From an uncultured Porphyromonadaceae bacterium (lineage in GTDB: Bacteria > Bacteroidota > Bacteroidia > Bacteroidales > Muribaculaceae): 5,725 nt of DNA. Each line of letters starts with the position of its first letter. Position 1 is the stretch's first letter. The notes beneath the pieces are model-generated. The model worked only from the letters and a program-made list of their open reading frames with translations. It was not told where the DNA came from and ran no database searches. Shown piece after piece: positions 1-5,725 of this stretch. The stretch is taken from contig USGZ01000127.1 of assembly GCA_900554265.1 (NCBI GenBank), positions 1 through 5,725 on the forward strand. The letters run 5' to 3'. The position numbers and the translations under genes are program-made.

Positions 1-1049
1 TCAGCGAAAATCTTGCGCGCTCGGCGGCAGCGGCGCTCGTACTCGCGGCAGTCGGCCACGAAGTTCAGCCGCCCCTCGGCGGCCGCGTCGAGCATATGGG
101 CCATGGCGATCTGCGCCGAGTGGGCCACGCCGGAGGAAAGCGCGTAGACGACGCCGAAGATGTAGGCGTCGCCGAGGGTCCTGAAGCCGAACATATCCTC
201 CAGGGCCTGCTCGTGGCGGCGGAACACCGCCGGGCTCATGGCTACCAGGGCCACGCGTTGGCCGGCGTAGCTGAATATCTTCGAGGCCGATACCAGCAAC
301 ACGTAATTATCGGTATAGCGGGCCACGGTAGGCACGTATGGCTCCTGGCCGGGGATGCCGCAGTCGCGGCGGAAGTCCATGCCCATGTAGGCCAGGTCCT
401 CGAGGACGATGGCGTCGTACTTGGTGGCCAGGCGCCCGATGATTGCCAGCTCGTCGGGCGTGAGGTTGGTCCAGGCGGGATTGTTCGGGTTGGAGTAGAG
501 TATGCCGGTGATGTTGCCGCGCGAGAGGATTTCTTCGAGCCGGCGCTCCAGGGCCTCCCCGCGGCAGTCGTAGATGTCCAGGCTTTCCTCCTTTAGGCCG
601 ACCAGCCGCGCCTGCAGGTGCTGCGGGGCAAAGCCGGGGTTGAGGTAGAGCATGGTGTCGCGCGCCGGGTCGCGGAAACTCAGCAGGAGCAGCATCGAGA
701 AGCTGCCCTGCATTGATCCGACGGAAGGAACGACGCATTCTGCGGGCACGTCGGCATTGAGGAAGGCGCGGATGAAGCGGCTGCCGGCGCGCTTGAGCTC
801 GGGACAGCCCATCACTGGCGGATAGACCGAGGCCACGCCGCTGCGCAGGGCCTCGATTTCGGCTTCCGTGCCCGCGGGATTCGGCGGCAGCCCGGGATTG
901 CCGACTTCGAGATGGGAGAAAGACTCGCCGCTTTCCTTTTCGGCCATCGCCGCCACGGCAACGACCTGGCGGATGGTGGCGCGGCTAAGCGACGCTATAT
1001 TCAGGCGTTCCATTATCGCCGCCAGTTGGGAATCAGACAACGGTAACAT
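1..1049 (-). CDS. PLP-dependent aminotransferase class I/II (partial, C-terminus beyond left edge)
   Basis: A fold-type I aminotransferase, which moves an amino group between an amino acid and a 2-oxoacid using pyridoxal phosphate; expected to be cytoplasmic. The frame is open from the ATG at 1047-1049 to base 3, giving 349 residues with no stop. Family members run about 390-440, so some 50-90 C-terminal residues are missing. Visible landmarks are YSNPNNPAW (about 185-193, the NPxNP cofactor-binding loop), VLEDLAYMG (215-223, with the Asp and Tyr that contact PLP), and VSASKIFSYAGQR (253-265), where K257 is the Schiff-base lysine and R265 a conserved partner. An in-frame TAA about 24 bases upstream leaves this ATG as the only credible start; there is no Shine-Dalgarno site. 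It lies 112 bp downstream of iorB on the same strand. That neighbourhood suggests an aromatic amino acid/aryl-pyruvate substrate (inference). The family is clear; the substrate cannot be read from the sequence. Confidence 0.93.
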   Translation of the reverse strand, partial: MLPLSDSQLAAIMERLNIASLSRATIRQVVAVAAMAEKESGESFSHLEVGNPGLPPNPAGTEAEIEALRSGVASVYPPVMGCPELKRAGSRFIRAFLNADVPAECVVPSVGSMQGSFSMLLLLSFRDPARDTMLYLNPGFAPQHLQARLVGLKEESLDIYDCRGEALERRLEEILSRGNITGILYSNPNNPAWTNLTPDELAIIGRLATKYDAIVLEDLAYMGMDFRRDCGIPGQEPYVPTVARYTDNYVLLVSASKIFSYAGQRVALVAMSPAVFRRHEQALEDMFGFRTLGDAYIFGVVYALSSGVAHSAQIAMAHMLDAAAEGRLNFVADCREYERRCRRARKIFA

Positions 1050-1059
1050 AACTTTGAAA

Positions 1060-1123
1060 TTTAGAATTTAGAATGCATAATGCATAATTAATTTAGAGTT
1101 TAGAATGCATGATGCATAATTAA
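1060..1123. repeat. Two tandem copies of a 32-bp A/T-rich repeat
   Basis: Two directly adjacent 32-bp units, 1060-1091 and 1092-1123, differ at only two positions (an A/G change at unit positions 7 and 20). Each starts TTTAGA and ends ATGCATAATTAA, and each contains two ATGCAT palindromes. They occupy most of the gap between iorB and the aminotransferase gene and are far richer in A/T than the flanking genes. They look like a non-coding intergenic repeat of the small palindromic kind. Whether copies occur elsewhere in the genome cannot be seen here. Confidence 0.9.
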
Positions 1124-1142
1124 ATGGAACTTGGTAATCATT

Positions 1143-1170
1143 ATGAATTATGCATTATGAATTATGCATT
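1143..1170. repeat. Two perfect 14-bp repeats in inverted orientation to the 32-bp repeats
   Basis: ATGAATTATGCATT occurs twice in immediate tandem, at 1143-1156 and 1157-1170. The stretch 1146-1159 (AATTATGCATTATG) is an exact reverse complement of 1076-1089 in the first 32-bp unit and a near match to the second unit. The 1060-1170 region can therefore fold as a long A/U-rich hairpin when transcribed. The repeat enters the iorB gene: the last two codons (Asn, Ala) and the TAA stop of iorB lie inside it. Confidence 0.9.
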
Positions 1171-1749
1171 GCGCATTAGATTTGCTTTCGCGCCGGCATC
1201 GAATACGGCGAGATTCTGCTCCACGACGGCGTCGCCCTTGGAGGCGAAGCGGGCTGCGAGGGCCTTGCGAAGGACGGCTGCGTCGATATCCAGCCAGGGA
1301 GCCGCGGCGCCGAGCAGGGCGATATTTGCGCTGCGGGGATTGCCGGCGGCGCGGGCCATTCCGTCTGCGTCGATGAGCAGAGCGCGGTCGCCCAGACGTG
1401 CGTATTCAGCCTCTAAAGCTTCTTTTGTAGGGTAAGGCTCGATATTGACGAAGGGCGTGGTGTTGGTGACTATGCGACCTTCCCCAGCCAGCCAGGGCAG
1501 GTAGCGCAGGGCCTCCATAGGCTCCATCGATATTATCAGGTCCGCCTGTCCCAGGGGGATGAGGTCGGAGTAAATCGGCTCTGAACTCAGGCGCAGATTG
1601 CTCTGGACGTCGCCGCCGCGCTGGCTCATGCCGTGGACCTCTGCCTGCTTGAGCCACAGGCCCTCGGCGAGGGCCGCCGCGCCGATGACACCGGCGACGG
1701 TCAGGATGCCCTGGCCGCCTACGCCGGCAAGTATGATGTCTTTCTTCAT
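1162..1749 (-). CDS. iorB: Indolepyruvate ferredoxin oxidoreductase, beta subunit
   Basis: The small (gamma-domain type) subunit of a 2-oxoacid:ferredoxin oxidoreductase. With IorA it oxidatively decarboxylates aryl-pyruvates to arylacetyl-CoA in the cytoplasm, a reaction that can run in reverse in anaerobes. The 195 residues match the usual length of about 190-200. Family signatures are a glycine-rich GVGGQGILT near the N-terminus (9-17), EVHGMSQRGGDV (37-48), ISMEPMEALRYLPWL (73-87), and SANIALLGA (140-148). The start is fixed by a 4-base ATGA overlap with the iorA stop (1746-1749), a layout typical of translational coupling and equal subunit production. The last two codons and stop fall inside an A/T-rich intergenic repeat. 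The poorly conserved end (NLMRNA) may therefore have been set by repeat insertion (inference). Confidence 0.95.
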   Translation of the reverse strand: MKKDIILAGVGGQGILTVAGVIGAAALAEGLWLKQAEVHGMSQRGGDVQSNLRLSSEPIYSDLIPLGQADLIISMEPMEALRYLPWLAGEGRIVTNTTPFVNIEPYPTKEALEAEYARLGDRALLIDADGMARAAGNPRSANIALLGAAAPWLDIDAAVLRKALAARFASKGDAVVEQNLAVFDAGAKANLMRNA

Positions 1750-3344
1750 TTCTTTTCAGTTTTGGCGGTTACATGGCGCCGCGCGGTCTGGATGCACTCG
1801 CGGGCGGAAAGAATCACGGACAGGCCTGGATAGTTGATTTCGCGGCGGAACACTTCCTCCATCTGCTCGACGTTGCGAGGCAGGGACTCCATGCTGATGG
1901 TATGCTCCGGGTCGGCGCCCAGGCCGAGGCAGATTTCGCGCAGCTTGCCGGTGCCCTGGCTGTCCTGGCCGCCGGTCATGCCTGTGGTGAGATTGTCCGA
2001 GATGATCACCGTAATGGGCGAGTTTTCGTTGATGGCGTCCAGGAGGCCCGTCATGCCCGAGTGGGTGAAAGTCGAGTCTCCGATTATTGCCACTGCGGGA
2101 TGCTGGCCGGCGTCGGCGGCTCCCTTGGCCATGGTAATAGAAGCGCCCATGTCGACGACGGTGTCGATGGCCTTGAAAGGCGCGAGGTAGCCCAGGGTAT
2201 AGCAGCCGATGTCGCCGAAGACCTTAGGCGACGGATAGGCGGCGAGGGCTCGGTTGAGGGCATTGTAGACGTCGCGGTGGCCGCAGCCCTGGCATAATGC
2301 CGGCGGACGAGGAAGCACCAGTTCGGGCTTCGGGAGACCGGAATGGACGGGCAGACCGAACGCGCGGCGCACGTCGTCGACAGTCAGCTCGCCGGTACGG
2401 GGCAGCCGGCCGCTGAGCTTGCCTTCGACGCAGCCGGCCAGTCCGTTCAGGCTCTGCTCGATGAAGGGCTGGCCTTCTTCAACCACTACCACGCGCGCGC
2501 ACCCGGCGGCCAGGCGGCGGAGCATGTCCATCGGCAGCGGGTACTGCGAAATCTTGACCACCGGATAGGGGCAGCGGCCGCCGAAGGCCTCCATCACGTA
2601 GTTGTAGGCGATTCCGGAGGCGATGATGCCTGTACTTTTGTCTGGAGCGTCGATATATTTATTGTAAGGAGCGCTTTCGGAATTCAGGGCCAGGCTGGCG
2701 TAGGTTTTGATGAGTTCTGGATAGCGGCGCCGCGAGTTGCCGGGCATGAGTACCCACTGCGGACGGTTGGCCGGGTAATGGAGCGTATTCTCGGCGCGCG
2801 CCTCGGCGTCGACGGCAACGACGGCGCGGGAGTGCGACAGGCGCGTCACCAGGCGCAGGAGCACCGGCACGCCGAAGCGCTCGGAGAGGTCGAAGCCGTA
2901 GGCGGCCATGTCGTAGGCCTCCTGCTGGTCCGAGGGCTCGAGCACGGGCAGAAGGGCGAAGGCGCCGTAGAAGCGGCTGTCCTGCTCGTTCTGCGAGGAG
3001 TGCATCGAGGGGTCGTCGGCGGACACGACGATGAGACCGCCGTTTGCGCCGGTCATGGCCGAGTTGACAAAGGGGTCGGCGGCGACGTTGAGCCCCACGT
3101 GCTTCATCGAGGCGATGGCGCGTTTGCCGCAGAACGACATGCCCAGGGCGCTCTCCACGGCCGTTTTCTCGTTGCTGGACCAGTGTGAATGGATGCCGCG
3201 GGCCCTGGCGGTCGCATCGCCCTGTATGAATTCAAGAATTTCGGTCGACGGTGTTCCCGGATAGGCGTAGGCTCCGGAAAGTCCCGCGTTTATCGCTCCC
3301 AGGGCGAAGGCCTCGTCGCCCAGAAGCAGGTGCTTTATGGTCAT
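1746..3344 (-). CDS. iorA: Indolepyruvate ferredoxin oxidoreductase, alpha subunit, lacking the ferredoxin domain
   Basis: The thiamine-diphosphate-binding catalytic subunit, 532 residues. The N-terminal pyrimidine-binding domain (about 10-175) carries GAYAYPGTPSTEI (24-36). A transketolase-C-like middle domain (about 235-335) follows. The C-terminal TPP domain (about 350-500) holds CQGCGH (351-356), GDIGCYTLG (377-385) and the diphosphate/Mg motif GDSTFTHSG (422-430) through SDNLTTGMTG (449-458). Many archaeal and bacterial IorA proteins are about 600-650 residues and end in a domain with two CxxCxxCxxxCP [4Fe-4S] clusters. This one stops after SARECIQTARR and a lysine-rich tail, with no such cysteine pattern. 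The stop overlaps the iorB ATG, so the short form is real rather than frameshifted. The start ATG lies 34 bp after the stress-protein stop, has no Shine-Dalgarno site and is preceded by A/T-rich sequence. Substrate preference for aryl-pyruvates is inferred from family similarity. Confidence 0.95.
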   Translation of the reverse strand: MTIKHLLLGDEAFALGAINAGLSGAYAYPGTPSTEILEFIQGDATARARGIHSHWSSNEKTAVESALGMSFCGKRAIASMKHVGLNVAADPFVNSAMTGANGGLIVVSADDPSMHSSQNEQDSRFYGAFALLPVLEPSDQQEAYDMAAYGFDLSERFGVPVLLRLVTRLSHSRAVVAVDAEARAENTLHYPANRPQWVLMPGNSRRRYPELIKTYASLALNSESAPYNKYIDAPDKSTGIIASGIAYNYVMEAFGGRCPYPVVKISQYPLPMDMLRRLAAGCARVVVVEEGQPFIEQSLNGLAGCVEGKLSGRLPRTGELTVDDVRRAFGLPVHSGLPKPELVLPRPPALCQGCGHRDVYNALNRALAAYPSPKVFGDIGCYTLGYLAPFKAIDTVVDMGASITMAKGAADAGQHPAVAIIGDSTFTHSGMTGLLDAINENSPITVIISDNLTTGMTGGQDSQGTGKLREICLGLGADPEHTISMESLPRNVEQMEEVFRREINYPGLSVILSARECIQTARRHVTAKTEKK

Positions 3345-3378
3345 GTGGTGAATTTAAGGTGTGGTTCTGAATTTGGTT
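3345..3378 (-). other. Intergenic leader between the stress-protein gene and iorA, with an imperfect direct repeat
   Basis: This 34-bp spacer on the coding strand holds two imperfect copies of an AAATTCA...ACCAC motif; on the plus strand these are TGTGGTTCTGAATTT at 3360-3374 and TGTGGTGAATTT at 3344-3355. I see no terminator hairpin and no clear Bacteroidetes -7 element. Transcription probably runs straight from the stress-protein gene into iorA. The repeat may be chance. Confidence 0.45.
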
Positions 3379-4479
3379 CTATACCGGGATGACAAGCATC
3401 GGAACATCGGTCTGGAAAAGGATTTTATGGGCCAGACCGGGGTTGAACAACCGGCTGAAGGCATTGCGGTGGCGGTTCGGCGACACGATGAGGTCGAAAT
3501 GTGCCGTCGAATCCAGGGAGGCGAAAGCCTGCTCGCAGTCGTCCGGGCTGACGGGCACGCTCACGAAGTGGTAGTGGCTGAAATTCTCGCTGCAGTACCT
3601 GCTGAGGCTCTGCAGCGCCTTGCCGGCGTTGCGCTCCATCAGGCGGCGCCGCTGGGGCACGTGCATGATGGTGACGCGGACGTCGTCGCCGCCGAAAAGA
3701 CGGTAGACGGTGTCCATAGCCAGAATATCGTTCTGGTCCAGGTTGCTGAAGAAGAGTATGTTGCGCGGATGGAGCGAGTTCTCCTCGTCGGCCGGCCCGG
3801 GCACGGTGAGTACGGTGAAGCGCCCCTCGTCGAGGACTTCGGCGGTGATGCTGCCGATAATCTCGCGCGCCTTCTGTTCGGCACCGCGGGTACCCATCAC
3901 TATGAGCGCGGGCTTCAGCTCCTTGGCGTACTCCACGATAGCCTCCTCGGGCACTCCCTCCATGACCTTGTCGTCCAGCTGAACGACGGGAATCTCGCCG
4001 TTTTTCATTGCCTTGCGCAGGCGCTCTACGAAATTTTTGAGCAACTTCTCGCTGTTCTGCTCCATGATGGCGCGTGCGAGAGGCTCCCCGGCGTCGTAGT
4101 TCAGGTCGTCGGTAATCTGGATGTTGCTGGCTATGTAGGGGTCGATGTAGCTGTAGAGCAGGCTGATGCGGGCCTTCCGCGTCGCCGCAAGGCGTGCCGC
4201 GATACAGGCCGCCTTGAACGAGAGCTCGCTGAAATCCACCGGCACGAGATAGACGTGCTTGTCGCTTCCGTCGGAGGCGAAAAGCTCGCGGTTCTCGACG
4301 ATTCGCAGCGCCAGAGCCAAATCGGCTTCGGGGATGCGCACGCGGACGCCCGACGACAGCCCCGGAAGTTCGAGATTGACGTTGTTGAGCTCCACGTGTA
4401 TGCCTTCCGACTCCAGCAGCGTGCGCAGGGCAACCGCCTTGTCGTAGGTATGGATTGCGAGGGTAATCATTCTGTCCAT
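3379..4479 (-). CDS. Tandem universal stress protein (UspA-type) with N-terminal DUF2007-like domain
   Basis: A cytoplasmic protein of 366 residues built from three parts. Residues about 1-70 (TLAIHTYDKAVALRTLLESE, then VRVRIPEADLALALRIV) resemble small DUF2007-like signal-transducing domains. Residues about 74-227 form a first Usp domain with an acidic residue in VPVDFS (D82). They also hold the textbook ATP-binding pattern G-x2-G-x9-G-S (G196, G199, G209, S210). Residues about 237-366 form a second Usp domain ending in VPMLVIPV. Its corresponding loop, SPNRHRNAFSRLFNPG, no longer fits the motif, so it probably does not bind ATP in the standard way. The frame extends upstream to an ATG at 4518, but that lies inside a terminator hairpin, so I prefer the ATG at 4479 (MDRMITLA); 4470 is also possible. 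It sits 34 bp before iorA in the same direction and is likely cotranscribed with it. Its partner or signal is unknown. Confidence 0.88.
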   Translation of the reverse strand: MDRMITLAIHTYDKAVALRTLLESEGIHVELNNVNLELPGLSSGVRVRIPEADLALALRIVENRELFASDGSDKHVYLVPVDFSELSFKAACIAARLAATRKARISLLYSYIDPYIASNIQITDDLNYDAGEPLARAIMEQNSEKLLKNFVERLRKAMKNGEIPVVQLDDKVMEGVPEEAIVEYAKELKPALIVMGTRGAEQKAREIIGSITAEVLDEGRFTVLTVPGPADEENSLHPRNILFFSNLDQNDILAMDTVYRLFGGDDVRVTIMHVPQRRRLMERNAGKALQSLSRYCSENFSHYHFVSVPVSPDDCEQAFASLDSTAHFDLIVSPNRHRNAFSRLFNPGLAHKILFQTDVPMLVIPV

Positions 4480-4501
4480 TGCCACATCATGTATGGAGGT
4501 A

Positions 4502-4543
4502 AAACTACAGGGACGCACCTTTGCGGCCGCGTCCCTGTAGTTT
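4502..4543 (-). terminator. Rho-independent-type hairpin after the small HTH gene
   Basis: The arms 4502-4516 and 4529-4543 are perfect inverted repeats (AAACTACAGGGACGC against GCGTCCCTGTAGTTT) around a 12-base loop. Read on the minus strand, the stem ends in TTTT, as expected of an intrinsic terminator, 11 bases after the stop of the HTH gene. It ends only about 22 bases before the stress-protein start, leaving almost no room for a separate promoter. It could therefore act as a partial terminator or attenuator. The plus strand has a shorter T run, so two-way activity is possible. Confidence 0.85.
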
Positions 4544-4554
4544 GTGTGTATGCT

Positions 4555-4812
4555 TTATTCAGCTTCCAGCTTCTGGAGGATTTCTACGGCCATGTCGTAG
4601 ATGGTACTGTCGTCCAGCACGACGATGCCGCCGTCGGGACCCGGTTCTATGTGGACACCACAGTTCTTGCCGAAATCGTAGTTGCTGCCACCGAAGTAGT
4701 TACGGACGGTCTGAACAGTGGTGTTGAGCCTGTCTGCGATCTGGTGCATCGATCCGTCGGGCAGTCTGTCTTTGAGGCGACGGAGTTCGTTGAAGGTGAT
4801 GGTCTTGGTCAT
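4555..4812 (-). CDS. Small helix-turn-helix DNA-binding protein
   Basis: An 85-residue protein of a kind I associate with Bacteroidales genomes, usually annotated only as DNA-binding protein. Residues about 6-18 (TFNELRRLKDRLP) and 21-40 (SMHQIADRLNTTVQTVRNYF) read as a helix-turn-helix, with TVQTVRNYF as the likely recognition helix. It is followed by GGSNYDFGK and a glycine-rich HIEPGPDGGIVVLDD segment (54-68), probably a beta hairpin, then a C-terminal helix. The frame is open to an ATG at 4893, but that start would overlap the preceding terminator and lie upstream of the candidate promoter, and the added 27 residues are low-complexity. The ATG at 4812 (MTKTITFNEL) is preferred. It is flanked by terminators on both sides, so it is probably a single-gene unit. 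Target genes are unknown; regulation of the adjacent stress/ior genes would be speculation. Confidence 0.82.
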   Translation of the reverse strand: MTKTITFNELRRLKDRLPDGSMHQIADRLNTTVQTVRNYFGGSNYDFGKNCGVHIEPGPDGGIVVLDDSTIYDMAVEILQKLEAE

Positions 4813-4862
4813 ATCGTGTTCGATTTGAGGTTGATACTTAGTGTTGTTTATGTTTTGTGGCT

Positions 4863-4894
4863 CTAAATTAGCCTCTTTTTTCGGAACGAGCAAG
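4863..4894 (-). promoter_or_regulatory. Candidate Bacteroidetes-type promoter for the small HTH gene
   Basis: On the minus strand, CTTG (4891-4894) and TAATTTAG (4863-4870) are separated by 20 bases. The known Bacteroidetes sigma-ABfr consensus is TTTG, about 19-21 bases, then TAnnTTTG, so each element has one mismatch. Transcription would begin near 4856, giving a leader of about 45 bases before the ATG at 4812. It lies just after the terminator of the preceding gene, which is where a promoter is needed. Confidence 0.5.
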
Positions 4895-4946
4895 AAAAAG
4901 CCCGAAAAAATGTCTATGTTTTACAGCATATTTCTTTCGGGCTTTC
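4895..4946 (-). terminator. Rho-independent terminator after the TPR-like gene
   Basis: AAAGCCCGAAA (4897-4907) pairs with TTTCGGGCTTT (4935-4945), and the stem can extend by about four A/T pairs past a one-base bulge, with a loop of about 18 bases. In the minus-strand direction the stem ends in a run of five T (4899-4895). It sits 35 bases after the stop of the helical-repeat gene and separates it from the HTH gene. Confidence 0.85.
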
Positions 4947-4980
4947 GTATAAGGTATTTAATGTCTGACGTCTGCGTCTG

Positions 4981-5725
4981 TCAGTCGGCGGGGGCAGGTC
5001 CGGGGCTCCTGTAGTCGCCGGCTATATCGTAGTCCTGCCAGAAGGCGGTATCGTCCTTCTTCTCGCGTACCTTCTCATAAAGGTCCAGGAGCGCATGCAT
5101 GGTCAGCCGCACGGCAAGGGGCGCGACTGTCAGAGCCAGGCGGAAGGGTTTTTCAGTGGCGTCGATGAATTTCAACGCCTTCTCGGACTGCCCGGTCTTC
5201 ATATACGACAACACTACGGCCGCGGATACGCCGGCACCGCGCAGGGGCTGCTCGGTGATGTAGTCGGCATGCTGGAGCGTATCGGCAAGGAAAGCCGCCA
5301 TGGTAAAGTTTCCCATGGCATAGATGGCCTCGATCCAGGTGCCTACGTGCGTCTCGTTCATGGACTCCTCCTTAAGCACGGCAATCTGCATCAGCAGGTG
5401 CAGCGACACAAGGGCGTTGTTCATATGCAGGGCGCTGACTGTCTCGTCGAGTGCCTGCTCGCCGAAACCGCCGGGTGCGGCCTTGTAGAAAGCCTCGATA
5501 TATTCGGTACTGTCCGGGAGGTTGAAGCTCAGAAGCCGGCGCAGGGCGCCCATGTTGTCCGGAAACTTGCGCAGATAGTCCTTCAGCCCTTCGACGGCCT
5601 CGCCGACGCGCTCGGCGTGGAGGAGCAGGGCGGTTCGGTAGTCGGTGAAAGTGAACTCGCGCGGGAATTTCGCGATGAGGCCGTCGAGAATCTCCAGTTC
5701 CTCGTCGCGCAGGTAGAGGGCGTAG
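4981..5725 (-). CDS. Helical-repeat (TPR-like) protein of unknown function (partial, N-terminus beyond right edge)
   Basis: I do not recognise this protein specifically. The frame is open from the right edge to a TGA at 4981-4983, giving 248 codons including a partial first one. An internal ATG at 5553 is in frame but is not the true start, because coding continues upstream of it with the same character (YALYLRDEELEILDGLIAKF...). The sequence is almost wholly amphipathic helices. Motifs such as YRTALLLHAERVGEAVEGLK, followed by YLRKFPDN, and VVLSYMKTGQSEKALKFID fit degenerate TPR units, which usually mediate protein-protein contacts. No transmembrane segment or catalytic motif is visible in this part. 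The C-terminal tail (DYRSPGPAPAD) is proline-rich and probably disordered. A strong terminator follows, so it belongs to an upstream transcription unit that the window does not show. Confidence 0.8.
   Translation of the reverse strand, partial: YALYLRDEELEILDGLIAKFPREFTFTDYRTALLLHAERVGEAVEGLKDYLRKFPDNMGALRRLLSFNLPDSTEYIEAFYKAAPGGFGEQALDETVSALHMNNALVSLHLLMQIAVLKEESMNETHVGTWIEAIYAMGNFTMAAFLADTLQHADYITEQPLRGAGVSAAVVLSYMKTGQSEKALKFIDATEKPFRLALTVAPLAVRLTMHALLDLYEKVREKKDDTAFWQDYDIAGDYRSPGPAPAD

Noticed and set aside
96..596. Plus-strand (96-596) and alternative minus-strand (307-738) open frames within the aminotransferase gene
   Set aside because: Both overlap the aminotransferase frame, which carries all expected catalytic residues and runs uninterrupted to the window edge.
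1060..1170. A CRISPR array
   Set aside because: The units are directly adjacent with no unique spacers, only two copies of each occur, and no cas gene is present.
2343..3188. A 281-codon plus-strand open frame opposite iorA
   Set aside because: It is a shadow of iorA, whose TPP motifs are unmistakable. The translated sequence is rich in His, Gly, Val and Ala with no family features.
4480..4518. Upstream start (ATG at 4518) for the stress protein, adding MRPCSFTSIHDVA
   Set aside because: These codons lie partly inside the terminator hairpin, and the added residues look unlike the rest of the protein. Starts at 4479 or 4470 fit better.
3361..4866. A 501-codon open frame on the plus strand opposite the stress-protein and HTH genes
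   Set aside because: It is antisense to two well-supported proteins, crosses a terminator, has no recognisable domain, and is explained by the high-GC codon bias of the minus-strand genes, which removes stop codons from the opposite frame.
4813..4893. Upstream start (ATG at 4893) for the HTH protein
   Set aside because: It would begin inside the -33 candidate and next to the previous terminator, and the extra 27 residues are Asn/Gln/Lys-rich without domain character.
4950..4980. Short GTCTG repeats just after the helical-repeat gene stop (TGTCTGACGTCTGCGTCTG)
   Set aside because: Three 5-base matches in about 20 bases are too short to separate from chance, and no structure is associated with them.

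Overview
All seven genes in this 5.7 kb window lie on the minus strand, so transcription runs from high to low coordinates. The DNA looks like a GC-rich member of Bacteroidales (Alistipes- or Muribaculaceae-like). Start codons are preceded by A/T-rich sequence rather than Shine-Dalgarno sites. One leader resembles the Bacteroidetes -33/-7 promoter, and the protein types are ones I associate with that order. The genus assignment is inference.

In transcription order the layout is as follows. (1) 5725-4981: the 3' part of an unrecognised helical, TPR-like protein, followed by a hairpin terminator at 4895-4946. (2) 4812-4555: a small helix-turn-helix protein with a candidate promoter at 4863-4894, followed by a perfect 15-bp-stem hairpin at 4502-4543. 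(3) 4479-3379: a tandem universal stress protein with an extra N-terminal domain. (4) 3344-1746 and 1749-1162: iorA and iorB, the two subunits of a 2-oxoacid (indolepyruvate-type) ferredoxin oxidoreductase, overlapping by ATGA. (5) 1049 to the left edge: a fold-type I PLP aminotransferase, cut off at its C-terminus. A cluster of A/T-rich direct and inverted repeats (1060-1170) fills the iorB/aminotransferase gap and supplies the iorB stop codon. No gene-free stretch exceeds about 120 bp, apart from that gap and the short spacers between transcription units.

The likely metabolic theme is aromatic amino acid turnover. The aminotransferase would interconvert an aromatic amino acid and its aryl-pyruvate, and IorAB would interconvert the aryl-pyruvate and arylacetyl-CoA with ferredoxin as redox partner. 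Two things stand out. IorA has no C-terminal ferredoxin-like [4Fe-4S] domain, although its gene is intact. The cluster is also headed by a universal stress protein only 34 bp upstream. I did not find a clearly novel system; this is mostly a conserved metabolic locus with some unusual architecture.
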